NCBI GenBank assembly: GCA_027064785.1
Contig: JAMOPE010000422.1
Location: forward strand, 1-6,290
DNA length: 6,290 nucleotides
Direction: 5' to 3'
DNA from: Geobacteraceae bacterium
GTDB taxonomy: Bacteria; Desulfobacterota; Desulfuromonadia; Desulfuromonadales; Geopsychrobacteraceae
Within the stretch, counting starts at the first letter, position 1; every line of letters starts with the position of its first letter. Positions 1-6,088 of the stretch are shown piece by piece. A program made the translations under genes and the position numbers. The notes below the pieces were generated by a model that saw nothing but the letters and a program-made list of their open reading frames with translations, was not told the origin of the DNA and did not search any database.

Positions 1-111
1 ACTCTTCTCCATCAGATGGAGCATCATTATTCCACCCAGGAGTAAAGCTGCACCAAGCAGTAATGTTAACGTGACAAGAACCTCTGTCCGTAAACCCACA
101 GTTTTTGACAA
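1..111 (-). CDS. Partial membrane protein, probable sensor histidine kinase N-terminus
   Basis: Reading leftward from a TTG start at 111-109 gives 37 codons that stay open to the window edge, so only the N-terminus is present. It has a short basic head (MSKTVGLRTE) followed by a Leu/Gly/Ala-rich membrane segment at about residues 11-32, ending in HLMEKS. A GLRTE head running straight into a first transmembrane helix is typical of membrane sensor histidine kinases in Geobacter-like bacteria. No kinase domain is visible, so the function is an inference. The start is supported by a purine-rich AGGGGAG at 122-116 lying 4 nt upstream, and by an in-frame TAG at 123-121 that rules out an earlier start. 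The gene diverges from the ferredoxin gene. Any membrane protein with one N-terminal helix would fit equally well. Confidence 0.55.
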   Translation of the reverse strand, partial: MSKTVGLRTEVLVTLTLLLGAALLLGGIMMLHLMEKS

Positions 112-189
112 AATACTCCCCTAAGTCACAAAACAGAATCATTAGTTTTTATCAATTACCATAAACCGATAAAAAAGCAAACAACAGGT

Positions 190-219
190 TTGTCAAACAG
201 ACCCGGAATGTTGGATAAT
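190..219 (+). promoter_or_regulatory. Predicted sigma-70 promoter of the ferredoxin operon
   Basis: A -35 element TTGTCA at 190-195 (5 of 6 consensus) and a -10 element GATAAT at 214-219 (5 of 6) are separated by 18 nt. Transcription would start near 226, leaving a leader of about 75 nt before the ferredoxin ATG. The -35 lies inside the small palindrome GTTTGTCAAAC (189-198 and flanking base). On the other strand this contains a perfect TTGACA (196-191) pointing toward the histidine kinase gene, although no good -10 follows it there. Confidence 0.55.
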
Positions 220-300
220 GAAGGTCAAATATAAACACGGAGAAAATTTAGTTGGCGTCCCTGCGCCCAGAAACTTTTAACCAGAAATATTGGAGTTATT

Positions 301-492
301 ATGTCTAGAAAACCAGTCCTTGATCAAAGTGTCTGCATCGGCTGCGAAACATGTACCCGCATTTGTCCCGAAGTCTTTCATATGGTTTCTGAACACTTGG
401 CCGGGATCCATGATCCCCATGGTGCCTCTGAAGAAAAAATTGAGGAAGCGATGGACAATTGTCCTGTTGCCTGTATCAACTGGGACGATTGA
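301..492 (+). CDS. Single-cluster [4Fe-4S] ferredoxin, 63 aa
   Basis: This is a small cytoplasmic electron carrier. Cysteines C12, C15 and C18 form a CxxCxxC motif followed by C22-P23. A distal C54-P55 within the motif CPVACINWDD lies near the C-terminus. The pattern closely resembles Desulfovibrio africanus ferredoxin I (CIACESC ... CPVQCIHWEDE, from memory), in which the first three Cys plus the Cys of the CP motif bind one [4Fe-4S] cluster. C22 and C58 are therefore extra. A second cluster is unlikely because the C-terminal half lacks its own CxxCxxC. The length is normal for the family. The start is supported by GGAG at 292-295, 5 nt before the ATG. It is the first gene of a four-gene cluster, and its partner enzyme cannot be deduced. 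Confidence 0.93.
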   Translation: MSRKPVLDQSVCIGCETCTRICPEVFHMVSEHLAGIHDPHGASEEKIEEAMDNCPVACINWDD

Positions 493-504
493 GCACCGCG
501 ACAG

Positions 505-1095
505 ATGACTGTGAAAATTCAACGCATAGTGATCCCGACAGGAATATTTTTTTTAGTCCTTTTATTATCGGGATGCGGCACGGGTTTTATCAGCAAAATT
601 CGTTTTAACGAATTCGATGAGCAACTCTATGTCGATGCAAAACTGAACTTTACGATCAAGCATCCACAGAACTGGAAGCGCATCGTACTCCCCGTTTCTT
701 CACCAGAATATCGCTCAGACACAGTCATATGGCAGATTGAGAACCCACGCAAGAAAAGCCAGTTGATCGGGAGTATGGTTATCCAGAGTCGCCCGACAAA
801 TAGTGAGGATAGCCTTCCAGATTTACTCAGTGATTTCTTAACCGACAGGACTGAGTTGAAATCGAGCAATACAGAACAGTTTGAGCACCCTGTCGGGCCG
901 GCTCTTAAACTTCTTGGTCATGATGTTGATCGAGGACGGCTGACCATTGCAATTAAAGGGAAGCAGAACGATTTCATTATTTCCCTTTCTTACCCTAACA
1001 CCCACTTCGACGAATTACTGCCGATATTCAATGAAATTATCGACAGTTTTAGCGAGATAGTCCACTCACCGCAAACATCGGGATCAGGATCATAA
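505..1095 (+). CDS. Outer-membrane lipoprotein with PsbP-like domain, 196 aa
   Basis: The N-terminus is a lipoprotein signal peptide: a K4/R7 basic head, a hydrophobic stretch at residues 8-21, and the lipobox L21-S22-G23-C24. Gly at +2 argues for outer-membrane delivery. The mature part has a motif at about 42-62 (YVDAKLNFTIKHPQNWKRI) and a closing segment FIISLSYP...IIDSF at 157-182. Together these resemble PsbP/Mog1-like folds found in many bacterial lipoproteins of unknown function. The tail is a Ser/Gly-rich TSGSGS. The ATG at 505 is the first possible start, because the in-frame codon at 490-492 is a stop. The ribosome binding site is weak, so coupling to the ferredoxin 12 nt upstream is likely. 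The signal sequence carries a T8 tract (547-554). The specific role is unknown. Confidence 0.85.
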   Translation: MTVKIQRIVIPTGIFFLVLLLSGCGTGFISKIRFNEFDEQLYVDAKLNFTIKHPQNWKRIVLPVSSPEYRSDTVIWQIENPRKKSQLIGSMVIQSRPTNSEDSLPDLLSDFLTDRTELKSSNTEQFEHPVGPALKLLGHDVDRGRLTIAIKGKQNDFIISLSYPNTHFDELLPIFNEIIDSFSEIVHSPQTSGSGS

Positions 1096-1667
1096 TGAAG
1101 AGGAAAGTCAGACCGGCGGAACTTATTCGAAAATATTATTCCAGCAATCCGGATGCTTGGGACATCCTCCTAAACCATAGTCGACTTGTGACCCAAAGAA
1201 GCTTAAAAATTGCCCGGACACTTATCACACGCGGATTTCCCCTCGATCTTCAGTTTATTGCTGAAGCGGCAATGCTTCATGACATCGGCATGATTATGAC
1301 TGACACTCCCGATCTTCACTGCTTCGGCAGTGGATCTTACCTGGAGCACGGCATCAAAGGAAAAGAAATTCTTGAGCACGAGGGATTAATGCGCCATGCC
1401 AGAGTCAGTGAACGTCACATCGGTGTCGGCTTGACAGCTACGGAAATAAAACAACAAAACCTCCCCCTTCCCGTCCGGGACATGATCCCCGAAACACTGG
1501 AAGAACAGCTGATCAGCTATGCCGATCTCTATTACTCAAAAGGAGGTAGCGACAGTGAAAAAGAGAAATCTCCGGAAGAGGTGAGACAGAATCTCACTGA
1601 ATATGGTCTCGACAAAATTAAAATATTTAATAAGTGGCTAAAATTATTCGAACCGGAATTAAGTTAA
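1095..1667 (+). CDS. HD-domain (HDIG motif) phosphohydrolase, 190 aa
   Basis: This is a predicted cytoplasmic metal-dependent phosphohydrolase. The HD-superfamily signature is complete: H28 (LLNHSRLV), the H62-D63-I64-G65 motif (AAMLHDIG), H85 (YLEHG), H108 (SERHIG) and D144 (SYADLYYSK). These would form a mono- or dinuclear metal site. No GYP motif follows, so it is probably not an HD-GYP cyclic-di-GMP phosphodiesterase. No second catalytic domain is attached, and the substrate cannot be inferred. The start overlaps the lipoprotein stop (TAATG, 1 nt), with AGGA at 1086-1089 placed 5 nt upstream, which indicates translational coupling. The length suits stand-alone HDIG proteins. The C-terminal 40 residues are charged and helical. 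Confidence 0.88.
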   Translation: MKRKVRPAELIRKYYSSNPDAWDILLNHSRLVTQRSLKIARTLITRGFPLDLQFIAEAAMLHDIGMIMTDTPDLHCFGSGSYLEHGIKGKEILEHEGLMRHARVSERHIGVGLTATEIKQQNLPLPVRDMIPETLEEQLISYADLYYSKGGSDSEKEKSPEEVRQNLTEYGLDKIKIFNKWLKLFEPELS

Positions 1668-1668
1668 G

Positions 1669-2283
1669 ATGGAAAGCTGGCTGCAACAATTCATAGAATT
1701 TCTTCCCGATGGGAGAATCTACTTACTGCTCCTTTTCGGCATCGCATTCGCGGAGTCACTGCCAGTCATTGGTCTGTTAGTTCCGGGAAGCACCCTGATT
1801 GTCCTCTCTGGATTTCTGGCTCTTCACGGGAAAAACTCTATTATTCTCATTGCATTAATAACAACAGGTGGAGCCTTCATCGGTGATCTTGTCAGTTTCT
1901 GGCTGGGTTTTTATTATGGACCGACAATCCTGAAGTTACGCATTTTCAAAAAACGCTACGCCCTTGTAACTCAAGCCGAAGCACACTTCGTCAATCATGG
2001 TGGGAAAAGTATCTTCTTTGCCCGTTTTCTAGGACCAATTCGCGGAATAACACCTTTTATCGCCGGGCTATCCAGAATGTCTGGACGACCATTCACGAGA
2101 TATGCGCTGATCAGTGCTGTTTTGTGGGGGATCTGCTATCCGGGGCTCGGATATTTTGGTGGTAGCAGTTGGCAACAAGCCCAGAGCCTTTCCGCGCGTT
2201 TCGGACTTATTATTATTATTCTACTGGCAGGGACAATCATTCATTACTGGGTGAAACGGCTATTGCGGAACAATCAAAACTGA
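1669..2283 (+). CDS. DedA-family (SNARE-associated/VTT domain) membrane protein, 204 aa
   Basis: DedA proteins are inner-membrane transporters. Some members recycle undecaprenyl phosphate or other polyprenyl or phospholipid carriers. Family motifs present are FAESLPVIGLLVPGSTLIVLSG at about 27-48 (a re-entrant loop with E29), a G72-D73 pair, and the signature FFARFLGPIRGITPFIAG at 116-133 with R119 and R125. E29, R119 and R125 match by spacing the essential E39, R130 and R136 of E. coli YqjA/YghB. The acidic residue equivalent to D51 is S41 here. Further membrane segments lie at about 55-85, 143-165 and 177-197, and the tail is basic (KRLLRNNQN). The start codon is 1 nt after the upstream stop with no strong ribosome binding site, so translation is probably coupled. 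The 3' end overlaps the opposing beta-barrel gene by 10 bp. The substrate is not known. Confidence 0.92.
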   Translation: MESWLQQFIEFLPDGRIYLLLLFGIAFAESLPVIGLLVPGSTLIVLSGFLALHGKNSIILIALITTGGAFIGDLVSFWLGFYYGPTILKLRIFKKRYALVTQAEAHFVNHGGKSIFFARFLGPIRGITPFIAGLSRMSGRPFTRYALISAVLWGICYPGLGYFGGSSWQQAQSLSARFGLIIIILLAGTIIHYWVKRLLRNNQN

Positions 2284-3233
2284 TAACGCAGACGTGTCGC
2301 GACTGCAAAGGAATCCCAATCCACTTGATTCAAACGTGTTTTTGCAACACTGCCATCAGCAAGAAAAGTCCGGTCGGTTCCACCACTGGCATTCCAATCC
2401 TGAACAGTTGCACTGAATAACCACTCCCACTGGTTATTTAATGGATATGAGCCATCGATATTCCAGATGACACCGGAACCACTGGCCTCGTGTTCAAAAC
2501 TGACAGGATGCTCAAAATCTGTGCGTAAATTCCAATCAGCCTGAGCAAAGAACTCGACCCAATGGTATTCAAGACCCGTTGCAAGGGTCAGTTTATTACG
2601 GAAAGTATATTCAACATTCGCCCCGAACCACGGGCCATACCAGTAAGCCGTATAAGAGCTGTCGAGACCCGGAATCGGAGTCGAAGGCTCCCCTTCAACA
2701 AGTGAAATCTGTTCCCCGTCGGTCATCGTCAAGGCCTGCATATTAAACCCATAACCGATCAACGGTATCACCCTAAAACCCGGCAGTTTTTCAAATTCAA
2801 AGATCGGCCCGACAGCCCCTGAGAGATCAAATGTCATCCCTTTGTCAGCATCACCCACCGAACGAGCTGACTCAGCCTCACGATTATAGCCACCATAATC
2901 AGAATCCTGAGCCGTTCCACTCCAGATTTTTCCGAAAGAGATATTCGCCTGAACCTGCAGATTTTTTTTAAGGTATGGGATCTTGTTCAGTTCAAGCCGC
3001 CCAGCCAGTTGCAGTTGCAAGATCTCCAGATCGTCCCACGTCAGTTCCGACAGGATGTTCGGATTCCCCCCCGAAGTGTCCCCGGCAATATTCCAATCAA
3101 ATTGGTCAATTCGGTAGCCAAGTCCGATATCACCAGCGACAGAATCGAGACAGATCGAATCACAGGCAGAAACGGACAACACAGAACAGCAAAGGATGAC
3201 AACAGAGATCAACAGCGGAAAGAGAAAACGCAT
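2274..3233 (-). CDS. Omptin-like outer-membrane beta-barrel protein, 319 aa
   Basis: An N-terminal signal peptide is followed by a region dense in alternating polar and aromatic residues that ends in RLRYQF, a terminal Phe typical of BAM-inserted barrels. Cleavage after A23 leaves about 296 residues, close to the size of ten-stranded omptins. By-eye similarity to OmpT covers LSELTWDD (61-68), a D110-S-D112 motif (OmpT DQD), and a YHWVE segment at 223-227. The OmpT Asp-His pair is not found at the aligned site, which reads AQADWN (230-235), so protease activity is doubtful. It may belong to the barrel family often annotated as Protochlamydia outer-membrane protein. C24 and C28 follow the signal, and VSAC (21-24) also fits a loose lipobox. 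AAGG at 3244-3241 lies 7 nt before the ATG. The role is unknown. Confidence 0.85.
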   Translation of the reverse strand: MRFLFPLLISVVILCCSVLSVSACDSICLDSVAGDIGLGYRIDQFDWNIAGDTSGGNPNILSELTWDDLEILQLQLAGRLELNKIPYLKKNLQVQANISFGKIWSGTAQDSDYGGYNREAESARSVGDADKGMTFDLSGAVGPIFEFEKLPGFRVIPLIGYGFNMQALTMTDGEQISLVEGEPSTPIPGLDSSYTAYWYGPWFGANVEYTFRNKLTLATGLEYHWVEFFAQADWNLRTDFEHPVSFEHEASGSGVIWNIDGSYPLNNQWEWLFSATVQDWNASGGTDRTFLADGSVAKTRLNQVDWDSFAVATRLRYQF

Positions 3234-3262
3234 TCAATAACCTTCGGCAGTGGCATACCTGA

Positions 3263-3299
3263 GGATAAAAGAAAGGCCGCCCTGTTTAAAGGGCGGCCT
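3263..3299 (-). terminator. Intrinsic terminator downstream of acnB
   Basis: A perfect 10-bp GC-rich stem (AGGCCGCCCT at 3274-3283 with AGGGCGGCCT at 3290-3299) has a 6-nt loop. On the minus strand it is followed by TTCTTTTATCC, a U-rich tract. The plus-strand side has no T run. It therefore terminates the acnB transcript, which ends 24 nt upstream of the stem. It sits only about 30 nt before the start codon of the beta-barrel gene, leaving little space for a separate promoter. Confidence 0.9.
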
Positions 3300-3323
3300 G
3301 ACGCGACATCAAATAAAATTCAA

Positions 3324-5879
3324 TTAGATATCACAACGCTTATAAACAGCGTCAAACTCACCCAGCTTATCAAACTGCAGATAGTCGTAGACGTCCTCTT
3401 TGCATGGGCTGATCTTCTCTTTGTAGATCGCCAGGTACTCTGCCGGGGTCGGCAGTTGACCGTTCAGCGCTGTTACAGCACCAAGTTCTGCACTTCCAAG
3501 GTAAACCTGAGCGCCATTTCCGATCCGGTCATCGAAGTTACGGGTCGAAGTCGAGAACATATTCACACCATCAGGAACCCGTGCCTGGTTACCCATGCAC
3601 AGCGAACATCCGGGAGTCTCAATGCGGGCACCAACCTGATTGAAGATTGCAAAATAAGCTTCACTCTTCAGTTTTGATTGATCCATCCGGGTTGGAGGGC
3701 AAATCCAGATGCGGTCGTTCGGATTAAACTTGTGACCTTCCCAGATCTTGGCAGCAGCACGGAAATGACCGATGTTGGTCATACAGGACCCGATGAAGAT
3801 GTCCTTAATCTCAGTTCCCTGAACGTCAGACAGCAACTTAACATCATCAGGATCGTTCGGGCAGGCAAGAATCGGCTCAGTGATTTCAGACAGGTCAATC
3901 TCGATCACGGCAGCATACTCAGCATTACTGTCGGCCTCGATCAACTTAGGATCTTTCAACCACTCTTTGACATCATCAATCCGCTTCTGCAGAGTCTGTG
4001 CATCCTGATAACCGTCAGCGATCATTTTCTCCATCAGCGCAATGTTAGAACGCAGGTACGTACAGACACTGTCTTCGGACAACTTGATACAACCAGCAGC
4101 AGCTGAACGCTCAGCAGCAGCATCAGTCAACTCGAATGCCTGCTCAACTGAGAGGTTCGGCAGACCCTCCATCTCAAGAATCTTACCATTGAAGATGTTA
4201 ACCTTATTTTTCTTCGGAACAGTCAGCAGACCCTGCTTAATTGCCCAGTACGGAATGGCATTAACAGCATCACGCAGAGTGATTCCCTCGTTCAATTCGC
4301 CTTTAAAGCGGACCAGAACCGACTCGGGCATATCGAGAGGCATGAAACCAAGAGCACCGGCAAAAGCGATCAGACCGGAACCGGCAGGGAAACTGATGCC
4401 AATTGGGAAACGGGTGTGAGAGTCACCACCGGTTCCAACAGTATCAGGAATCAGCAGACGGTTCAGCCAGCTGTGGATAACTCCATCACCCGGATTAAGT
4501 GGAACACCAGCCCGGTCAGAAATAAACTTAGGCAGAGTGTTGTGCATCTTAACGTCCGCAGGCTTGGGATATGCAGCGGTATGACAAAATGACTGCATGA
4601 ACATAGGAGACTTAAACTTGAGGCAAGCCAGTTCCTTAATCTCATCAGCAGTCATTGGGCCGGTCGTATCCTGAGAGCCAACGGTGGTCATCTTAGGCTC
4701 ACAGGCACTGCCGGGAAGGACACCCTCAACACCACAAGCACGTCCAACCATTTTCTGAGCTTGAGTATAGCCCTGGTTTGGCTTCGGCACCGGATTGTCA
4801 GCCGGAGTAAAGATATCGGTTGCACCCAGACCAAGAGCTTCACGGGACAGATCGGTCAGTGCACGACCGATGATCAGAGGAATACGACCACCGGCACGGA
4901 ATTCATCAGGAACTGTTCCCGGAGTAATTTCAAACGTTGTGATCACTTCGCCTGCTTCATTGGTCACTTCACCTTTAGCAGTATTGATCGTGATAACATC
5001 ACCCATATTCATTTTTGCAACATCCATTTTTAATGGAAGAGCACCAGAATCCTGGGCAGTATTAAAGAAGATCGGGGCGATAACACCGCCAATAATAACA
5101 CCACCGCGACGCTTATTCGGAACTGCGGGGATGTCGTTACCAATACACCAGAGAACACTGTTACACGCAGACTTACGTGAAGAACCGGTCCCGACAACAT
5201 CACCGACAAAAGCAACCTGATGGCCTTCTTCACGCCACTTGGCAATTTGCTCAATACCACCGGGGAAACGGGTTTTACCCATAGCCAGAGCATGAAGCGG
5301 GATATCTGGACGGCTCCAGGCATCACCTGCTGGTGAGAAATCATCCGTGTTGATTTCACCTTCAACTTTAAAAACTTTCACTGTGATGATTTCAGGCATT
5401 TCTGGCTTGCTGGTAAACCACTCAGCGTTGGCCCAACTCTCAACAACTTTTTTTGCTGCAGCATTATCTTTTGCCAGAGCAACAACCTGCTCAGCGGCAT
5501 CATAAACATAAGTCATGTTAGACAAAGCAGTCGCAGCTTCATCAGCCAGAGCAGCATCGCTAAGAGCTGCAATCAGTGGCTGAACATTATAACCACCAAT
5601 CATGGTGCCGAGAATCTGAACAGCTTTGATTTTATCGATTAACGGAGAATTTTTTGTTCCTGTGACAATATCGGCCAAAAAAGCAGCTTTAACTTCAGCA
5701 GCAGGATCAACCCCGGGAGAAACCCGCTCGGTCAACAGATTCAGCAGAAACTCTTCTTTACCAGCCGGTGGGTTTTGCAGCAGCTCACACAAGCCAGTTG
5801 TCTGCTCAGGATTCAACGGCAGTGCCGGAATTCCGAGAGCGTTCCGTTCTTCTTCATGTTTCAGGTAGGCTTCGATCAT
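3324..5879 (-). CDS. acnB: Aconitate hydratase B (AcnB), 851 aa
   Basis: This cytoplasmic TCA-cycle enzyme interconverts citrate and isocitrate via cis-aconitate. Related proteins also act on 2-methylcitrate intermediates. The whole AcnB order is present: a HEAT-like domain at about 1-155, a swivel domain at about 160-390 containing DVVGTGSSRKSACNSVLW (227-244), then the catalytic Fe-S domains with GSQDTTGPMT (401-410), IHSWLNR (468-474) and TGGDSHTRFPIG (483-494). The [4Fe-4S] ligands are C699, C758 and C761, offset by a constant 11 from E. coli C710, C769 and C772. The start chosen is the ATG at 5879-5877, because the protein then begins MIEAYLKHEEERNALGI like E. coli MLEEYRKHVAERAAEGI, and GGAGG (5890-5886) sits 6 nt upstream. 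An in-frame TTG 15 codons earlier lacks such support. The gene is intact, with a strong terminator downstream. Confidence 0.98.
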   Translation of the reverse strand: MIEAYLKHEEERNALGIPALPLNPEQTTGLCELLQNPPAGKEEFLLNLLTERVSPGVDPAAEVKAAFLADIVTGTKNSPLIDKIKAVQILGTMIGGYNVQPLIAALSDAALADEAATALSNMTYVYDAAEQVVALAKDNAAAKKVVESWANAEWFTSKPEMPEIITVKVFKVEGEINTDDFSPAGDAWSRPDIPLHALAMGKTRFPGGIEQIAKWREEGHQVAFVGDVVGTGSSRKSACNSVLWCIGNDIPAVPNKRRGGVIIGGVIAPIFFNTAQDSGALPLKMDVAKMNMGDVITINTAKGEVTNEAGEVITTFEITPGTVPDEFRAGGRIPLIIGRALTDLSREALGLGATDIFTPADNPVPKPNQGYTQAQKMVGRACGVEGVLPGSACEPKMTTVGSQDTTGPMTADEIKELACLKFKSPMFMQSFCHTAAYPKPADVKMHNTLPKFISDRAGVPLNPGDGVIHSWLNRLLIPDTVGTGGDSHTRFPIGISFPAGSGLIAFAGALGFMPLDMPESVLVRFKGELNEGITLRDAVNAIPYWAIKQGLLTVPKKNKVNIFNGKILEMEGLPNLSVEQAFELTDAAAERSAAAGCIKLSEDSVCTYLRSNIALMEKMIADGYQDAQTLQKRIDDVKEWLKDPKLIEADSNAEYAAVIEIDLSEITEPILACPNDPDDVKLLSDVQGTEIKDIFIGSCMTNIGHFRAAAKIWEGHKFNPNDRIWICPPTRMDQSKLKSEAYFAIFNQVGARIETPGCSLCMGNQARVPDGVNMFSTSTRNFDDRIGNGAQVYLGSAELGAVTALNGQLPTPAEYLAIYKEKISPCKEDVYDYLQFDKLGEFDAVYKRCDI

Positions 5880-5903
5880 CTCTCTCCTCCAAATGTCGGG
5901 TTT

Positions 5904-5920
5904 GCAGCACAAAATGCTGC
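5904..5920 (-). promoter_or_regulatory. Small hairpin in the acnB 5' leader
   Basis: GCAGCA (5904-5909) and TGCTGC (5915-5920) form a perfect 6-bp stem with a 5-nt loop (TTTTG in the transcript). It lies about 13 nt upstream of the acnB Shine-Dalgarno and within the predicted leader. It is too small and has no U-run, so it is not a terminator. A role in mRNA stability or protein binding is possible but unproven, and the loop is not the CAGUG of classical iron-responsive elements. Confidence 0.4.
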
Positions 5921-5984
5921 TCAAGAATACTTAATTGTCAGCGAATAAACCCGCAGACAACGATACGTTACAGCTAAAAATATT

Positions 5985-5997
5985 GCATACTGTATAC
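5985..5997. promoter_or_regulatory. Imperfect palindrome over the acnB -10, candidate operator
   Basis: GCATAC-T-GTATAC pairs at 5 of 6 positions around base 5991, and two further outward pairs match (ATTGCATAC / GTATACGAT). It covers the predicted -10 of acnB, a classic repressor position. The GTATAC half resembles the GT...AC core recognised by GntR/FadR-type regulators, but no regulator gene is present in the window, so the family is only a guess. Confidence 0.45.
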
Positions 5998-6018
5998 GAT
6001 TTATCGCTATTCTGTCAA
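5991..6018 (-). promoter_or_regulatory. Predicted sigma-70 promoter of acnB
   Basis: On the minus strand a perfect consensus -35, TTGACA (6018-6013), is followed after 16 nt by a -10-like TATACA (5996-5991, 4 of 6). The start of transcription would be near 5984, giving a leader of about 105 nt before the acnB ATG. Palindromes overlap both elements, as would be expected for a regulated TCA-cycle gene. A shifted -10 reading TACAGT with 18-nt spacing is an alternative. Confidence 0.6.
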
Positions 6019-6027
6019 TCAGCTGAT
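6018..6027. promoter_or_regulatory. Perfect 10-bp palindrome abutting the acnB -35
   Basis: ATCAGCTGAT is a perfect self-complementary decamer that shares one base with the predicted acnB -35 hexamer (6018-6013) and extends upstream of it. This is a usual place for an activator or a second repressor contact. Palindromes of this length can occur by chance, so confidence is low. Confidence 0.25.
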
Positions 6028-6088
6028 CGTCCGTTCTGGGCAATCAAATCAATCATCATCAGAATAGAAATCGGGTCAAACCATGCAA

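Noticed and set aside
254..267. GGCG...CGCC mini-hairpin in the ferredoxin leader
   Set aside because: Only 4 bp of stem with a 6-nt loop, which is expected by chance and does not reach the ribosome binding site.
290..508. Alternative frame overlapping the ferredoxin
   Set aside because: The ferredoxin frame has the cluster cysteines and the properly placed Shine-Dalgarno; the other frame has neither.
547..554. T8 homopolymer in the lipoprotein signal sequence as a phase-variation tract
   Set aside because: Eight bases is short for slippage control, and the codons simply encode Phe-Phe-Leu in a hydrophobic segment.
2209..2220. ATT trinucleotide repeat as a microsatellite
   Set aside because: It is four Ile codons in a DedA transmembrane helix; length changes would stay in frame and it is explained by composition.
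2284..2310. Possible terminator after the DedA operon (GCAG...CTGC)
   Set aside because: The stem is only about 4 bp with a large loop, lies inside the barrel coding sequence and has no T-run.
2975..3677. Plus-strand frames opposite the beta-barrel signal region and acnB 3' end
   Set aside because: They run through the terminator hairpin and lie antisense to two supported genes; the composition is not protein-like.
3324..5868. Several plus-strand open frames across acnB
   Set aside because: They are antisense shadows of a highly conserved enzyme gene, with no plausible ribosome binding sites or recognisable domains.
5880..5924. Longer acnB with 15 extra N-terminal residues from a TTG start
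   Set aside because: The internal ATG has an excellent GGAGG site and matches the E. coli AcnB N-terminus; the extension has no homology and would translate through the leader hairpin.
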